Origin: Periplaneta americana | Lineage: Eukaryota; Arthropoda; Insecta; Blattodea; Blattidae | Assembly: GCF_040183065.1 (NCBI RefSeq) | Contig: NC_091117.1 | Coordinates: forward strand, 108,430,001-108,494,000 | DNA length: 64,000 nt | Direction of reading: 5' to 3' | Shown here: piece after piece, positions 45,046 to 56,676 of the stretch | Layout of the letters: every line of letters begins with the position of its first letter | Numbering within the stretch: the stretch's first letter is position 1 | Notes under the pieces: model-generated | The model's input: the letters and a program-made list of their open reading frames with translations, nothing else | Databases searched by the model: none | Told to the model about the DNA's origin: nothing | Made by a program: the position numbers and the translations under genes

Positions 45046-48000
45046 TACGTGTGAGGTCATGTGACTAAGTGAGTTCATCTTCTAATATTATTTTCTTCCG
45101 TGTTTGTTGAATTTAGGCCTATTTCACACCGATAATGACTATAATGAGTAGGACAAGTGGAAATACTTTCATATTTTTGTGTTACTCCTATACCAGGCCA
45201 TGACGTTGATGAAAATATTTAACATATAATGTGATTTATATATTTTTCACAGTATGAAGAACACTCAAGGTTACTTGGATATTGGCATGTTCGTCTTCTT
45301 TTTAATACATAATAACAGTGATGTTAATGAATAAAATACAGTTAAATAATGTTTTTGTAACTTTTGTGCTAACAGATATTAGCAAAAAATATAGATTCCT
45401 CTTCATTTCCACGCACGGTCGAATCGACCGTGCTCGAGTCATGATGTAAAGTTTACAGGCGCGAGCTCTCTAGGGTTAATTCTGCGTTAATTTCCTCCTG
45501 AGTGTTATTTATATTTGTTACTTTTGCTCCATGATATTTGAATTTTTCCACCTCTTCGAAGGATAAATCTCCAACTTTTATAGTTCCATTTCGTACAATA
45601 TTCTGATCACGAGACATAATCAAATACTTAGTCTTTTCGGGATTTACTTCCAACCCTATCTCTTTACTTGCTTCAAGTAGAATTTCCGCTTTTCCCTAAT
45701 CATTTGTGGATTTTCTCCTAATATATTCACGTCATCCGCATAGACAAGAAGCTGATGTAACCCGTTCAATTCCAAACCCTGTGTTATCCTGAACTTTCCT
45801 AATGGCATATTCTAGAGCGAAGTTAAAAAGTAAAGGTGATAGTGCATCTCCCTGTTTTAGCCTGCAGTGAATTGGAAAAGCATTAGATAGAAACTGGCCT
45901 ATACGGACTCTGCTGTAAGTTTCACTAAGACACATTTCAATTAATCGAACTAGTTTCTTAGGAATACCAAATTCAATAAGAATATTATATAAAACTTCTC
46001 TCTTAACCGAGTCATACGCCTTTTTGAAATCTATAAATAACTGATGTACTGTACCCTTATACTCCCATTTTTTCTCCAATATCTGTCGGATACAAAAAAT
46101 CTGATCAATAGTCGATCTATTTCGCCTGAAACCACACTGATGATCCCCAATAATTTCATCTACATATGGAGTTAATCTTCTCAAAAGGATATTCGACAAA
46201 ATTTTGTAGGACGTCAACAAAAGTGATATTCCTCAAAAGCTACTACAGTTAGTCTTGTCCCCCTTCTTAAAAATAGGTACGATTATGGACTCCTTCCATT
46301 GTTCTGGTACAATTTCCTTTTCCCAAATTGCAGGTACAAGTTTATAAATTTCTCTAGCTAATACGCTTCCACCCTCTTGTATTAATTCTGCTGGAATTTG
46401 ATCAATACCTGGTGACTTGTACTTTTTCAGATTTTCTATCGCAATTTCGACTTCAGAAAGTGTGGGTTCCGGTATAAATGGCTCAGCAGTTTGTATTTCA
46501 ATTTCGTCCCGATCATTTCTACTTGGCCTATGTATATTTAGTAATTGCCCAAAATAGTTTTTCCATCTGTTAAGGACTGAATGAGAGTCTGCAAGCAAGT
46601 CACCATGCTCATCCTTGATCATGTTTACCCTTGCCTGATATCCATTTTTAAATTCCTTTATACCCTTATATAAATCTCGAATGTTTTTATTCTTATTATT
46701 TGTTTCTACCTCATTCAGTGTTTCCTTCAAGTAATCTCTCTTTTTATTCCTAAGTGTACGACTTGCTTCCCGTCTTTCATTGAAATAATTATCTCTATTC
46801 TCCTCAATTGGATCCTGTAAGAATTTCAGTTTTGCCTGTTTCCTTCTACATACTGCAATGGAACAATCTTCATCAAACCATGGTTTCTTTTTCTTAGTTT
46901 CATTATAACCTATGCTCTGCTCAGCTGCAATTTTGATATTATCTATTAAGATCTAAGTCTTTCTCAGCTTCGTCAGAAGTTGTTAAAGCAGCAAACCTAT
47001 TTGAAATTTCAACCTGATAACGTTGCTTAGTTTCCTCATCCTTAAATTTCAGAATATTGAATCTACTAATATTAGCTTGTTGCTCTACTCGCTTGGCTAC
47101 TGATAGTCTTTCTCTTAATTCTCCAATTACCAAATAATGGTCAGAATTACAGTCTGCCCCCCTGAAAGTTCGAATGTCTACTATACTAGTAGTATGTCTT
47201 CGTTTATCTATCAAGATGCGATCTATCTGGTTATGTGTCATTCCGTCTGGAGAAGTCCAAGTATATTTATGCATATCCTTATGGGGGAATGTTGTACTCT
47301 TGACAATTAAATTTTTTGATGTGGCAAAGTTGACTAACCTAACTCCATTGTCATTACTACTTACGTGTAGGCTCTCTTTTCCAATTGTTGGTTTAAAAAT
47401 ATCCTCCTGTCCTACTTTAGCTTTGAAATCCCCCAATAAAACTTTCATGTGATATTTAGGTAACTGATCAAAAAGTGTGTTCCAATTCCTCATAGAAGCT
47501 ATCCTTTAAATGGTCATCTTTCTCTTCTGTAGGGGTGTGTGCATTTATAACTACGATATCGCACCATCTACCCTTAAGTACTAAATACGATAACCTGTCA
47601 CTGATAAATTCGACCTTTTTTACTGCTGATTTTATTCTTTTATGTACAAAGAATCCCGTCCCTAATTGGTGATTAATGTTTCCTTCCCCATAATACAACA
47701 AGTAATCGCCTATTTGTGATATGCCATTTCCATCTAACCTAACCTCTTGTACTCCCACGAAGTCTGTTCTATATCTAGCTAGTTCTTTTGCTACTAATGT
47801 TACCCCTTCTGTTCTATAAAGACTAGTTACGTTCCATGTACCAAATCTTATAACCTTATTCCATTGCTGTGGTCGTGCAGGAGAGTCAGTCCCATTCCGA
47901 GGCTTATTGTTAGGTTTCGTAGCAAGCTGTTTTTTACGGTGATGGGTTGTTAGCCCTTCGCCCAACCCCCAAGCTGAAGGACCACCCCTTATCGGCTGTC

Positions 48001-48128
48001 CACGACTGCTTATTCAATATATTCGCAGCTACCCTCCATATCTGGAGGCCGTCTCCTCTATCCGCAACCTGAGGACGCGCCATGCCGTGGTGATAGGGAT
48101 CCACAATACATGGCATAGTAAACTATTA

Positions 48129-48930
48129 TAAGTAGAATTTGTATTTTGTGCGTTTTTTTAACAATATTATTTCGACGATAATTTTGTGGTGTGCTACAGC
48201 ACGTTAGCACGTAGGAAGCAGCCGCCACTGGGTCAGTCAGAGGCATTGGGTGTAGAAGAGGAGAAACAAATATCACAGTTAAATTTTCATCAAACAGAAG
48301 CAAAACTGAGATGTAATTTAAAGAATAAATAGAATGTGGGGGAATGAGAAAAATGAAAGAAGGTTAGTGGTGGATCTACATAAGCGTCTACCCCACACAC
48401 AAATGCTCAAAGTTTGTACTTACGCAAAGTATGGACATTAAAACTATAATTACCGTACCGGTACTATCTTTGATAACACAGGAAACAAAACTAGCTGCTC
48501 CTTTTAGGAATGAAACAAAAGATGATAGAGGAGGAAATGAACCAGCTCCTGTTTCAATAATGGACAAACCACGGATGGATTCACTGCTGGTTAGATAACT
48601 GCCTTAGCCAAAAGAGAGATATCGTCATAATCATGTTTTATATGTGGTTTCCACTTCATGATTGCCACACTACATGACTGGATTTAGTTCATACACACTT
48701 GTGACAATAAGAACCTAGTCGAAATTTACGATATGGAGATAAGTGACTTCAGATATTTTGGAAACTTTGTAGAAGGAAGACAAAGTCTTCTTATTGAAAG
48801 AAAAATTAAATAATGGTGAAGCGTTTTCTTAGTCTTCTTGTGTTTGGATCCAAATAAGAAAAATTGATCCCAGGAAATTGTTTTACAAAACAGAATTTGA
48901 AGGTGGTGAATTCAAAACTGTGAATATGAG
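48129..48930. other. No recognisable gene
   Basis: AT-rich sequence right of RTE copy 5. No frame carries a recognisable domain. Confidence 0.4.
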
Positions 48931-48934
48931 AAGG

Positions 48935-48994
48935 AACCTCAGGAAAGAATGTCTTCCCTCCAGAAACCTCGGGAAAGTATGTCTTCCCTCCAGA
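48935..48994. repeat. 30-bp tandem duplication
   Basis: Two adjacent units starting AACCTCAGGAAAGAATGTCT and AACCTCGGGAAAGTATGTCT, with two mismatches in 30 bp. The unit length keeps any frame open. Confidence 0.9.
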
Positions 48995-49024
48995 TGTTCT
49001 GCAATTAAGATTCTGCATGAAAAG

Positions 49025-49050
49025 CATTTCTGTATTCAAATACAGAAATG
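49025..49050. repeat. Perfect 12-bp-arm hairpin
   Basis: CATTTCTGTATT, loop CA, AATACAGAAATG. Confidence 0.9.
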
Positions 49051-49397
49051 TGATGATATGGAACTTGTTATTCATTCTATGGTATAGCCAGCCAAGTTCC
49101 AATTACCGATGGCAGGAGTCCGAGCTACTGAGCTCGTAGATGTCAACACAATTGTAGTGATAGCAGCGACCTCATCTCCAATCAGTAATAAGAAGTTGGT
49201 GGACCTATGATATACCTCACACTAGCCATTTTCAACACGTGTGCTGTGGCACACTGATGTGCCATGATTCCACGATAACACATGATTTATAGACTACACT
49301 TGCTTATGGATAGGAGGGATTTCTTATTTAGAATGTGATCTTAAGCTTTGAAAATATTCGTAATCACAAGTTTAAATATTCACCATTACTAAGTTTA

Positions 49398-49575
49398 TTT
49401 GCAAAGTATTAAAATCTAAGAGTTAAATATGAAGTATCAAAATAGAACAGTTCAATATACTATTTTGAAATTGAATAGTTATTCATGAAGTATCAAAATT
49501 GCGGTTAATTGTAAAGTATAAAAATGGGATAGTTAAATGTAAAGTACAGAAATTGAACCGTTAATTTTACTTACA
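49398..49575. repeat. Diverged minisatellite, about 30-bp unit, 5 copies
   Basis: Units start AAGTATTAAAAT, AAGTATCAAAAT, AAGTATCAAAAT, AAAGTATAAAAAT and AAAGTACAGAAAT. Each is followed by a GTTAAAT-like block. The spacing of units 2 and 3 is stretched. Confidence 0.75.
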
Positions 49576-50330
49576 GTTTACTGTAGGTCGAACCCTGGTG
49601 CTATTCAGAATGATGCAATTTTTTGCCTTTCTTGTGAATGTCATGAAGATATGACTGCTGCTGCATGACCACTGCTAATGTCTATTGACTAATGACGACC
49701 CGTTTCGACACTTCATGTCCATTTTATAAATTCTCGAACTGCGCCCTTGTGACTTAACAGAGTGACGCTATTTTGCCTGCGAATCTTCTAAAGAAATGGT
49801 ATTGCACTGACCGAACACCCACATTATTATCGATGCTTGACCACTGCATAGAATCGGCATTTCCTGTTATCACTTGGGGCAATATAGACTTACGGAACTG
49901 TCACAATATTCAAGGTATGAATCGTCTTCGTTTTAATTGAACCCATAGAAAATCGGAATTCAGGTAATCAGCAATTATAAATCGCTTTCTTTATATCTCG
50001 CGAAAGATGCTGATTGTAATAATTAATGTACAATCTACGTATTTTTTTATCATATAGGTCAGCAATTTGTGTAAGAATGGCTTTGCGAGAAATGCAAGTA
50101 TACATACTTCCTGTCTTGTTCAAAGACTGGACCTTGATCCTGTTGAGTAGCTAAAATTCATGGCTTTAATCTGTCATTGCCTGCTGAAACAGGAAGCTTT
50201 GGTCGCGTGTATTAAGCGTGTCTTCTACAGATTAATCTGAATGTTGTAATAAAGTACGATTTCATTACTTTCAAATACAGTGAAAATATGATACTTGTCA
50301 TAATTCTTGGGCACAACAATTGTAAAAGTT
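49576..50330. other. No recognisable gene
   Basis: Unique-looking sequence without supported coding content. Confidence 0.4.
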
Positions 50331-50334
50331 GTCA

Positions 50335-50520
50335 TAGTCCACAGCTGTGGAGTAATGGTTAGTATGTCTGAACTCAGTTCAAATCCTGGTTGAGACAAGT
50401 TATCTGCCGGATTTTTCCGGGGTTTCCCCCTCAACCAATTGAAGCAGAATTGCTGGGTAACTTTCGGCGGTGGACCTTAGTCTCATTTTGCCATCATTAA
50501 TTAACATATCATCATCATCC
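50335..50520 (+). mobile_element. tRNA-derived SINE, old copy
   Basis: Same family as 44607-44862 and 52743-53857: GTCCACAGCTGTGGAGTAAT head, B-box CAGTTCAAATCCTGG, then TTTTTCCGGGGTTTCCCCCT and GGGTAACTTTCGG. It is more diverged, and its 3' end is unclear. Confidence 0.85.
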
Positions 50521-50922
50521 ATACCACAGCCCGGGTTAAGTTCACGGTCTGGCTGCTTGGCTACCCAATCATTCACACAACAGTCTCAGGCTGCAGTGCA
50601 AGTCTTCGGGTCTCTCCTCCATAAAAGAGAGAGAGAAAAAAAAGGTTGTCATAGCAAAAATTGGAAAAATAAAAGTGAAAATAGTAGTAAAAAAATTGAA
50701 TCCACAAGAGTCAACTTTCAGCGAATGCAGCACTGTAGGTGTGCGAGTGGCAGAGAAGAGAAAGACACACACAGTTAGGGTTGTCAGATCAGTAAAGTTA
50801 GAATATCATACCAACTTTAAAAAAATTTCGTATTTTACTTGTTTTTATGAAAAAGAAAATCGTACATTAAATAAATACCATGGTAAAAGATGTTTTCATA
50901 TTTCCTAAAATAACAAAACATA

Positions 50923-51343
50923 CAGTATAAACCCACTTATCCAAGGTTCCGTTTTACCGGTACCGAGGCACTTGTTTCATCAATGTAATGAATTAAATTA
51001 ATGGCAAAATCGTAACAATGCGCTCCAAACTTCATTGTAAACTGGAGGCAATATGCATCACACACGTGCTGTACAACTGATCATTAATCTTTCTTTGGCA
51101 GGGATCGGAACCATTCGTGGATCTTAGAGACTACTCTATTAAGTACCAGTACTGTAGCCTACATACAAATCCCATTTTTATAAGACAAGTTGAATTAATT
51201 AAAGTTTTGCATTCCATCAGTAAGAACTATTTCATAATTTCTAACCTAAAACCATGATTTCCTGCATGTTCCATCTTATCCGAGTTTTTTGCTATCTGAG
51301 GTACCCTCAGTTCCAATTTCCTCGAATAAGTGGGTTTATATTG
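50923..51343. mobile_element. pogo-type MITE (TA duplication)
   Basis: 421-bp non-autonomous element. Ends CAGTATAAACCCACTTATCC and CAATATAAACCCACTTATTC (right reverse-complemented), flanked by TA (50921-50922 and 51344-51345). No coding remnant. Confidence 0.82.
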
Positions 51344-51345
51344 TA

Positions 51346-52730
51346 ATACCATAATTATCACACTAATATTGCCTGTAATAATTTTCTATCATCTATATCG
51401 TAAATTCTAAATAAAAATAGAAAAAAGCATGTTAGTTTTATTTGTAAATAATGTGTATTTTGTTTCTCTTCTCAAAATTTTTTGGCCCATGTGCCCTTTC
51501 AGCATTCATCATACTATAATTTCCCCCAATGGTGACTAAAAAATACTGCATATAAAATTGAAAATATTTTATTTTATATCTTAATGCATATACATTTAAA
51601 CTGTTTGTATTTTATAGCCCTCATTTACTTCTAAAACCCTCTAAATTCCCTCCTGGTTGGGAGTCACAGCTTCAGATTTTATGAGTGTGCCGTGGGATTT
51701 TAATTCACACCTTTAATATATCGCATGTTGAGCATGAAGATGTATGAAAATGCACATTCAACTTGATAGAAGTGGCAAGATTCATCAGAAAATATAATAA
51801 TTTATTTATTAAACCTTCATAAAAGTATTCAGTCTATGTTTTGTTGTCTGAATGTATTAGGAAAAGTCAGTTCCATGTTAATTTATTATTCTGTACTGAA
51901 CCAGAAGATGTTTTCTATTTCAATTTAATATTCTATTACTGATGTGTAGTAATATGATATGATATGATATATGATATATATTTGTCGTTAAGCACTTACG
52001 TCTGGTGAGATGGCACTTCACATATTTTGTATACAGTGCCATCCCACCTTATTACATAGCAAATTTATGCAAGTCATAACTTACTTCCTTCTCTCTTTCA
52101 CTTATGTTCTCTTTAAATGTATCTTGGATGTGTAGTAATAGTTTTTGTTCTTCTAACCTTATTTTGTATGCTTAATTCATGTATGTTATCTCAAAAATTA
52201 ATTTTCAAGAGTGTTTGTGCCTTTGTTGTGCAATAGTTTTCAGATGTATGGGTTAGAGCCCTGATCACATACATAACAGATTGGCCATTCCCATGTTAAA
52301 AACAGTAACATATGGAAGCGAACAATCACCAGAATTGCCACTGTTGATTGGTAACAGCTGCTAGATGGAAGTACCGGTACAGTTGCTCAACCCATTTCAA
52401 ATTAGAGTTATAACGTCACTTCTTTGGCAGTCGCCAGATGGCAGCATAGTGAAATCGATAAAAGTTGTTGCCTTAAAAGCTCATAAGGATGACCAATCTG
52501 TTATGTGTAATCTGGGGTTAGAGGTATAAGGATGGGAGTTCATTAAAATCTAGCTTTTATAAAATGTTTTAAAAATTGATGAAATATACAGTACATTATA
52601 ATAATTAAAATATTATATAACAAATACAATTTTTTCAAATAAACAGGGAACAGAGTTAAGAGCTGTTTTCAAGGAAAAAAATCCTATTTGTCTTCTGCTG
52701 TAAAATTTTATAAATGAGACAACTATCCTT
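51346..52730. other. No recognisable gene
   Basis: Contains a short (GATAT)n stretch at 51955-51982 and an adjacent hairpin GATGGCACTT/AGTGCCATC (52009-52045). No coding support. Confidence 0.45.
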
Positions 52731-52742
52731 ACACCTCTCAGG

Positions 52743-53857
52743 GTCCACACCTGTGGAGTAACGGTCAGTGCGTCTGGCTGCAAAACCAGGTGGCCCGGGT
52801 TCGAATCCTGGTCAGGGCAAGTTACCTGGTTGAGGTTTTTTCCGGGGTTTTCCCTCAACCCAATACGAGCAAATGCTGGGTAACTTTCGGTGCTGGACCC
52901 TGGACTCATTTCACCGGCATTATCACCAGTGGCGTAGTATGAAATTTTGAGCAGGGGAAGCTAACTCAAGTTGTCTTTCATGCAATATGAGAAAACGTAT
53001 TACAAAAATACAGTCTTAAAATAAATAGTGGTCAATTTCAAGTCAGCAGTCGAAGATTGGTTGGAACATCGTAAGTAACACCAATAAGGCATGACCTCAA
53101 ATGATACGTAGTAAAATATGATTTCACGGTTTACACATATCTCTTAACAAATAGACACGTATACGTATAACATTAGCTCACTCCCTGTCATACTTAGAGA
53201 AATCACAATATTAGTATCATTACGTAAGTATGCATCTGTCTTTTGGTTGTGTCCTTCATTGACAGCAAGGGAGTTGGTCATTCGTTTTTTAAATCACACT
53301 TTTGTTCGTAAGTCAGTCTTGATAATACAATTGTCCTAAAAAAAATTCATGTGAATTAGTGTCAGGAACTGTTATTTCGCTCATTATTTATTATATCAGC
53401 CACAATGCACACTAACACTTCAAGTGAACACAACTGACGAAAAGGGATAACTCGGAAACTACTTATTTTAAATGTTAAAGCTAGCTTCTTGCAAGCCTTG
53501 CGACTAGGGTAGTTTAGTTAGAAAGGGATGGAAAATCTGAGGGGTGGATTACACAGAAGAAACCAGTCTGCTTGGAAGCTGGTGAGTGCAGGCTTCTTGT
53601 TTACTGCTGCATCACAAATCATCCTGAGTTGCCGCATCACAATATTTAACGCATAAATATAAATTCTATTAAAGTTAATAAATAATTTTCTCCATAAACT
53701 GCAGGTTTATTATGAAATTATTATTAACTGGGGAAGCTAAGCTTTTTAGCTTACATTGACGCTACGCCATTGATTATCACCTTCATTTCATTCAGATGCT
53801 AAATAACCTAGATGTTGATACAGCGTCGTAAAATAACCCAATAAAATAAAAAAAAAA
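52743..53857 (+). mobile_element. tRNA-derived SINE split by a hAT MITE
   Basis: The SINE comprises 52743-52926 and 53781-53857 of the same family as 44607-44862, with B-box GGGTTCGAATCCTGG and an A-rich tail. The 10-bp duplication ACCTCTCAGG (52733-52742 and 53858-53867) is perfect. The insertion 52927-53772 separates the body from the 3' end. Confidence 0.93.
52927..53772. mobile_element. hAT-type MITE with 8-bp duplication ATTATCAC
   Basis: 846-bp non-coding insertion. Ends CAGTGGCGTAGTATG and CAATGGCGTAGCGTC (right reverse-complemented), flanked by ATTATCAC (52919-52926 and 53773-53780). The paralogous SINE at 44607-44862 shows the empty site. Confidence 0.92.
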
Positions 53858-53869
53858 ACCTCTCAGGTA

Positions 53870-53902
53870 TATGCGCGCACGCGCACGCACACTCACACAC
53901 CT
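53870..53902. repeat. Alternating purine-pyrimidine (GCGCAC)n stretch
   Basis: ATGCGCGCACGCGCACGCAC followed by CACA repeats, a Z-DNA-prone simple sequence right beside the SINE duplication. Confidence 0.8.
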
Positions 53903-54255
53903 ACCTCTTTCTCTGAATGACTGATTTCAGAAGTATGGCATGTGAAAACCGATACCATCAGTAGGAGGAGTTTGTCTCTCTCTATGTGCTGTGACAATGG
54001 GAAAACTAACAGGATAGAGGGTTCAGTAGGCACTATGAAGACAAATAAACAAAGAGAGATGTTGTTTCTCTTTGTCACAGTGAAGTAATGGGACAATGGA
54101 ACAGAGGATGGTTACAGAAATGGGTTTTACTTTGCAATCTTTCCACGATCATTTGTGACTGATAATGTACACTACTTTGCAAAAGTCTTCGGCAGGAATT
54201 CGGAACCTATACCTGCTTTTTAAAAGATGGGACATAACAGGAGCGTTGCGATCGG

Positions 54256-54375
54256 AAAAACAAATGAATGTCACATAGTGTGGTAGGCCTGTTGCTATGG
54301 TAACAACGGTTGAGTTGCGGAAAAACAACAGAATGTCACATAGCGTGGTAGGCCTGTAGCAACGGTTGAGTTGCC
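54256..54375. repeat. Direct duplication of about 60 bp
   Basis: Two consecutive copies sharing GAATGTCACATAG.GTGGTAGG, CCTGT.GC and AACGGTTGAGTTGC. The first copy contains nine extra bases (TATGGTAAC). Confidence 0.9.
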
Positions 54376-54651
54376 AAACTTACAGTTCCCACATGGCGAG
54401 TGCTTAATAGCTCTCTTGGCGATACTTATTGTGCACACAATGTTAGCATTGATATGTTTCGTCTTTGATTCTCTGTCGATTTTTGTATTGTTTTTTTTAC
54501 CTTCGTGTCAGTTGTTAATGTTTTAACATCAGTCTCATCAGCTGGCAGCGTGGTAGTCCATATTGGCAACATAGCACTGTAGTTCCAAGCTCGGCTGCTT
54601 AACTGTCATGTCCCAGCTTTCAAAAAAACAAGTATAGAGTCTTGTATTGTA

Positions 54652-54841
54652 CAGTCTTAGAAAAAAGTTTTGTCGCAAATATTTTATAAGTCCCAGAAAG
54701 GAGGAAATGAAACAAAACTAATTTTATTACCTCAACTGGTCATTCTCTTGTGAACCAGGTCGCTTGTCTTCTGATCATGCGCACTGCCTCCTTTCTGGGA
54801 TTTATAAAGTATCTGTGTGACAAAACTTTTTTCTAAAACTG
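54652..54841. mobile_element. Tc1/mariner-type MITE (190 bp)
   Basis: Long inverted ends: CAGTCTTAGAAAAAAGTTTT and CAGTTTTAGAAAAAAGTTTT (right reverse-complemented), continuing to CCCAGAAAGGAGG on each side, flanked by TA. Almost the whole element is a hairpin. Confidence 0.88.
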
Positions 54842-55029
54842 TACAATATGATATTTTACATTTTGCTCTTAAAGTAGAGGGGAAATTTTTATACGTGATG
54901 GGGGTCTAATAAATGAGTCAATATGATATTTCATTTATTTGTACAAACTGGAATATTATTTTGAAACATATTTAATTTTGTAAGGGATATTCAGCATGAG
55001 GAACACATGGGAATTTTTACTGGCAGTGG

Positions 55030-55560
55030 TGTGTCATACTCTTGTTGTTTAGACGAGCCATGAATTGATTTGTAGATGTTTATTTTTTCATTTATTAAAA
55101 TGTCAATTGGTGAATTTGCAGCCTTCACACAGGATGCTCCATACAATATAGTTCGGAAGGCCTTTACTACATTGATGTTAAACAGTCTTCGTATTTTTTA
55201 TATTTTTCTTGTATTCTTTTGTTTTAGAACTGATCTTCCCACGCACGTGCTCCAAGGATTTCTACTATTGCACCATTATGGTTTTCAGCAGTTTATGTCC
55301 TAGTCTCCATTCCAGTTTTGCTGTTCTTACTAGCATATTTATTAAGGAGATTCCTTTTGAGTGATGTATTCTATGTGTCTGTTGAAGGTAAGTCTACTGT
55401 TTAGATAGATATCTAGATATTTCAGTTCTATTAATTGATCCAAAAGTTGCCTGTTACAGAATAGTGACATGTTGATTTCCTTAACTTTTTCCTTTCTTTT
55501 TCGGGAAATAAGCAATACGCATTTTTTTAGATTTACTCGTTGAAGCACAGCCTATATTTT
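55030..55560 (-). pseudogene. R1-like LINE reverse-transcriptase C-terminal fragment
   Basis: Minus-strand relic. 55342-55548 reads LNLKKCVLLISRKRKEKVKE, then LIELKYLDIYLNSRLTFNRH, the RT thumb (KYLG...L.F..HI). It continues with LINMLVRTAKLEWRLGHKLL (about 55270-55340). Then RRLFNINVVKAFRTILYGAS and AANSPIDILINEKINIYKSI (about 55060-55200) match the region between RT and RNase H of R1/jockey LINEs. Several frame breaks; both ends lost. Confidence 0.8.
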
Positions 55561-56145
55561 GATCTTGTTAAGATTCAGATTAGACTAATTCGCTGCTTGA
55601 GCTGATTCATTCTGTTTATTAGCTGATTCATTCTGTAAGCAATTACAATTGAAGACCACAAAAGAACAACTTGTAAGTCCTATATTTTTTTAAGATTATG
55701 ATGCCAACTGAGTGACTGAATGTAAATACTCTTAGGTGACATAACTGAACTGGGGAAAAACTAGTGAGGCAGGTGATAAAGGGATTTAAAATATGACAAC
55801 ACAAGAGAATAACTTGATAAGTACAGGTGCAATAGGGTAAGAAGTTGATAAGTCTACAAAAAGTACCTAGCTTTATTGTCCATATGTTGGATGCAATGGT
55901 GTTATGTTTCACTTTGGGTGAATTAGTGTCAAGGTTATGTGAACTATCATTGTACCTGTGAGATCTAAGAGTGATTCATTTGTACTTGTTGCCGTTGTCA
56001 ACTCAAGTTAAAATCAATTTTTTTCAGTGTTTTGTGTGACTGAATGTTTAGGCAACATAAGGAACAATTTAAATGGTTCACAAGATAAATCAGCACATGG
56101 CATAGGCATACAAAGCCTAAATCATCAAGGAAAAGAAAAAAAATT
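55561..56145. other. No recognisable gene
   Basis: AT-rich. A direct repeat GCTGATTCATTCTGT occurs at 55602-55616 and near 55622-55636. Confidence 0.4.
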
Positions 56146-56149
56146 GTGG

Positions 56150-56411
56150 CAGAATTAAAGAAGTTTCAAAGAAAATCAGACTGCATTCCCATGACACTGG
56201 AGAGCAAAGTGTCTGTAGAAAAAAGTGTTGCGAATATACAGACGAAGAAATTCAGAAAACAATAATAAAGATTATGAACAAGATGAAAAATAATGACGAC
56301 ATCAATGGACTCATTTCAATTGACCCAGTAGCACGGCAAAGAAACAGACAGTGTGAAGATAAAGCTGAATTTCGTAAACAGAGCCAAAACAGGAAGAAGA
56401 GGTCATGTTGA
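56150..56411 (+). pseudogene. Fragment of a transposase-associated protein (cysteine cluster and basic region)
   Basis: Plus-strand frame 56190-56411 reads HDTGEQSVCRKKCCEYTDEE, then GLISIDPVARQRNRQCEDKA and a basic end; just upstream, in another frame, is FQRKSDCIP. The C.KKC...E pattern followed by GLI...P..R.R resembles the N-terminal half of large insect DDE-type transposase proteins, but I cannot name the family. No start codon; truncated downstream by the Penelope-like element. Confidence 0.45.
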
Positions 56412-56540
56412 TGATTTCCGATAAGCTGAATTGTTAAGGGTTAAATATGTTAAGATTATGTTTGCCATCTTATTGAGCTTATCAAATTACATAATTTATC
56501 TATTCACATACATCACAACACATAGAGAGCAATAACAGAT

Positions 56541-56571
56541 GAACGTTTTCGGCATGATATGCCATCATCAG
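56541..56571 (-). ncRNA. Hammerhead-like core in Penelope 2 left arm
   Basis: On the minus strand: CTGATGA (56571-56565), stem GGCA/TGCC around TATCA, then GAAA and ACGTTC. As in Penelope 1, one unpaired base precedes stem II. The inverted mate at 59349-59373 has CCGATGA and a weakened stem, so only one arm keeps the core. Self-cleavage is not established. Confidence 0.5.
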
Positions 56572-56676
56572 ATCGTAAGGACCATTAATAACAAGATATG
56601 AACACTTTACAATAGTTATGAATAAAATACCATAATTATAAACAATTGCCATATGATAATTAATTAAATAAATAAG

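Larger units (their letters stand above)
42614..45475 (+). mobile_element. piggyBac element (TTAA duplication)
   Basis: 2.86-kb insertion in RTE copy 5. Ends: CCCTTGAGAGCTCGCGC at the left and CCCTAGAGAGCTCGCGC at the right (reverse-complemented), one mismatch in 17. TTAA flanks it at 42610-42613 and 45476-45479, the strict piggyBac target. Subterminal GCACGGTC.{4}CGACCG palindromes lie just inside both ends (about 42629-42648 and 45412-45434). It encodes one transposase relic on the plus strand, itself split by a SINE. Confidence 0.95.
42057..48114 (-). mobile_element. RTE-type LINE, copy 5 (full length, hosting piggyBac)
   Basis: Full-length minus-strand RTE with the 14-bp duplication ATAGTAAACTATTA (42043-42056 and 48115-48128). 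From the 5' end at right: endonuclease frames 47468-47965 (GTWNVTSLYR, VGVQEVRLDG) and 46939-47493 (KVLLGDFKAKVGQE, CNSDHYLVIG); RT frames 46233-46730 ([14 protein letters not shown]) and 45732-46220 ([34 protein letters not shown]). A 42614-45475 piggyBac then splits the 3' third, and the C-terminus is at 42080-42460 with a CTTA tail at 42057-42072. Several frameshifts. Where copy 4 has TAA stops, this copy keeps CAA. Confidence 0.95.
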
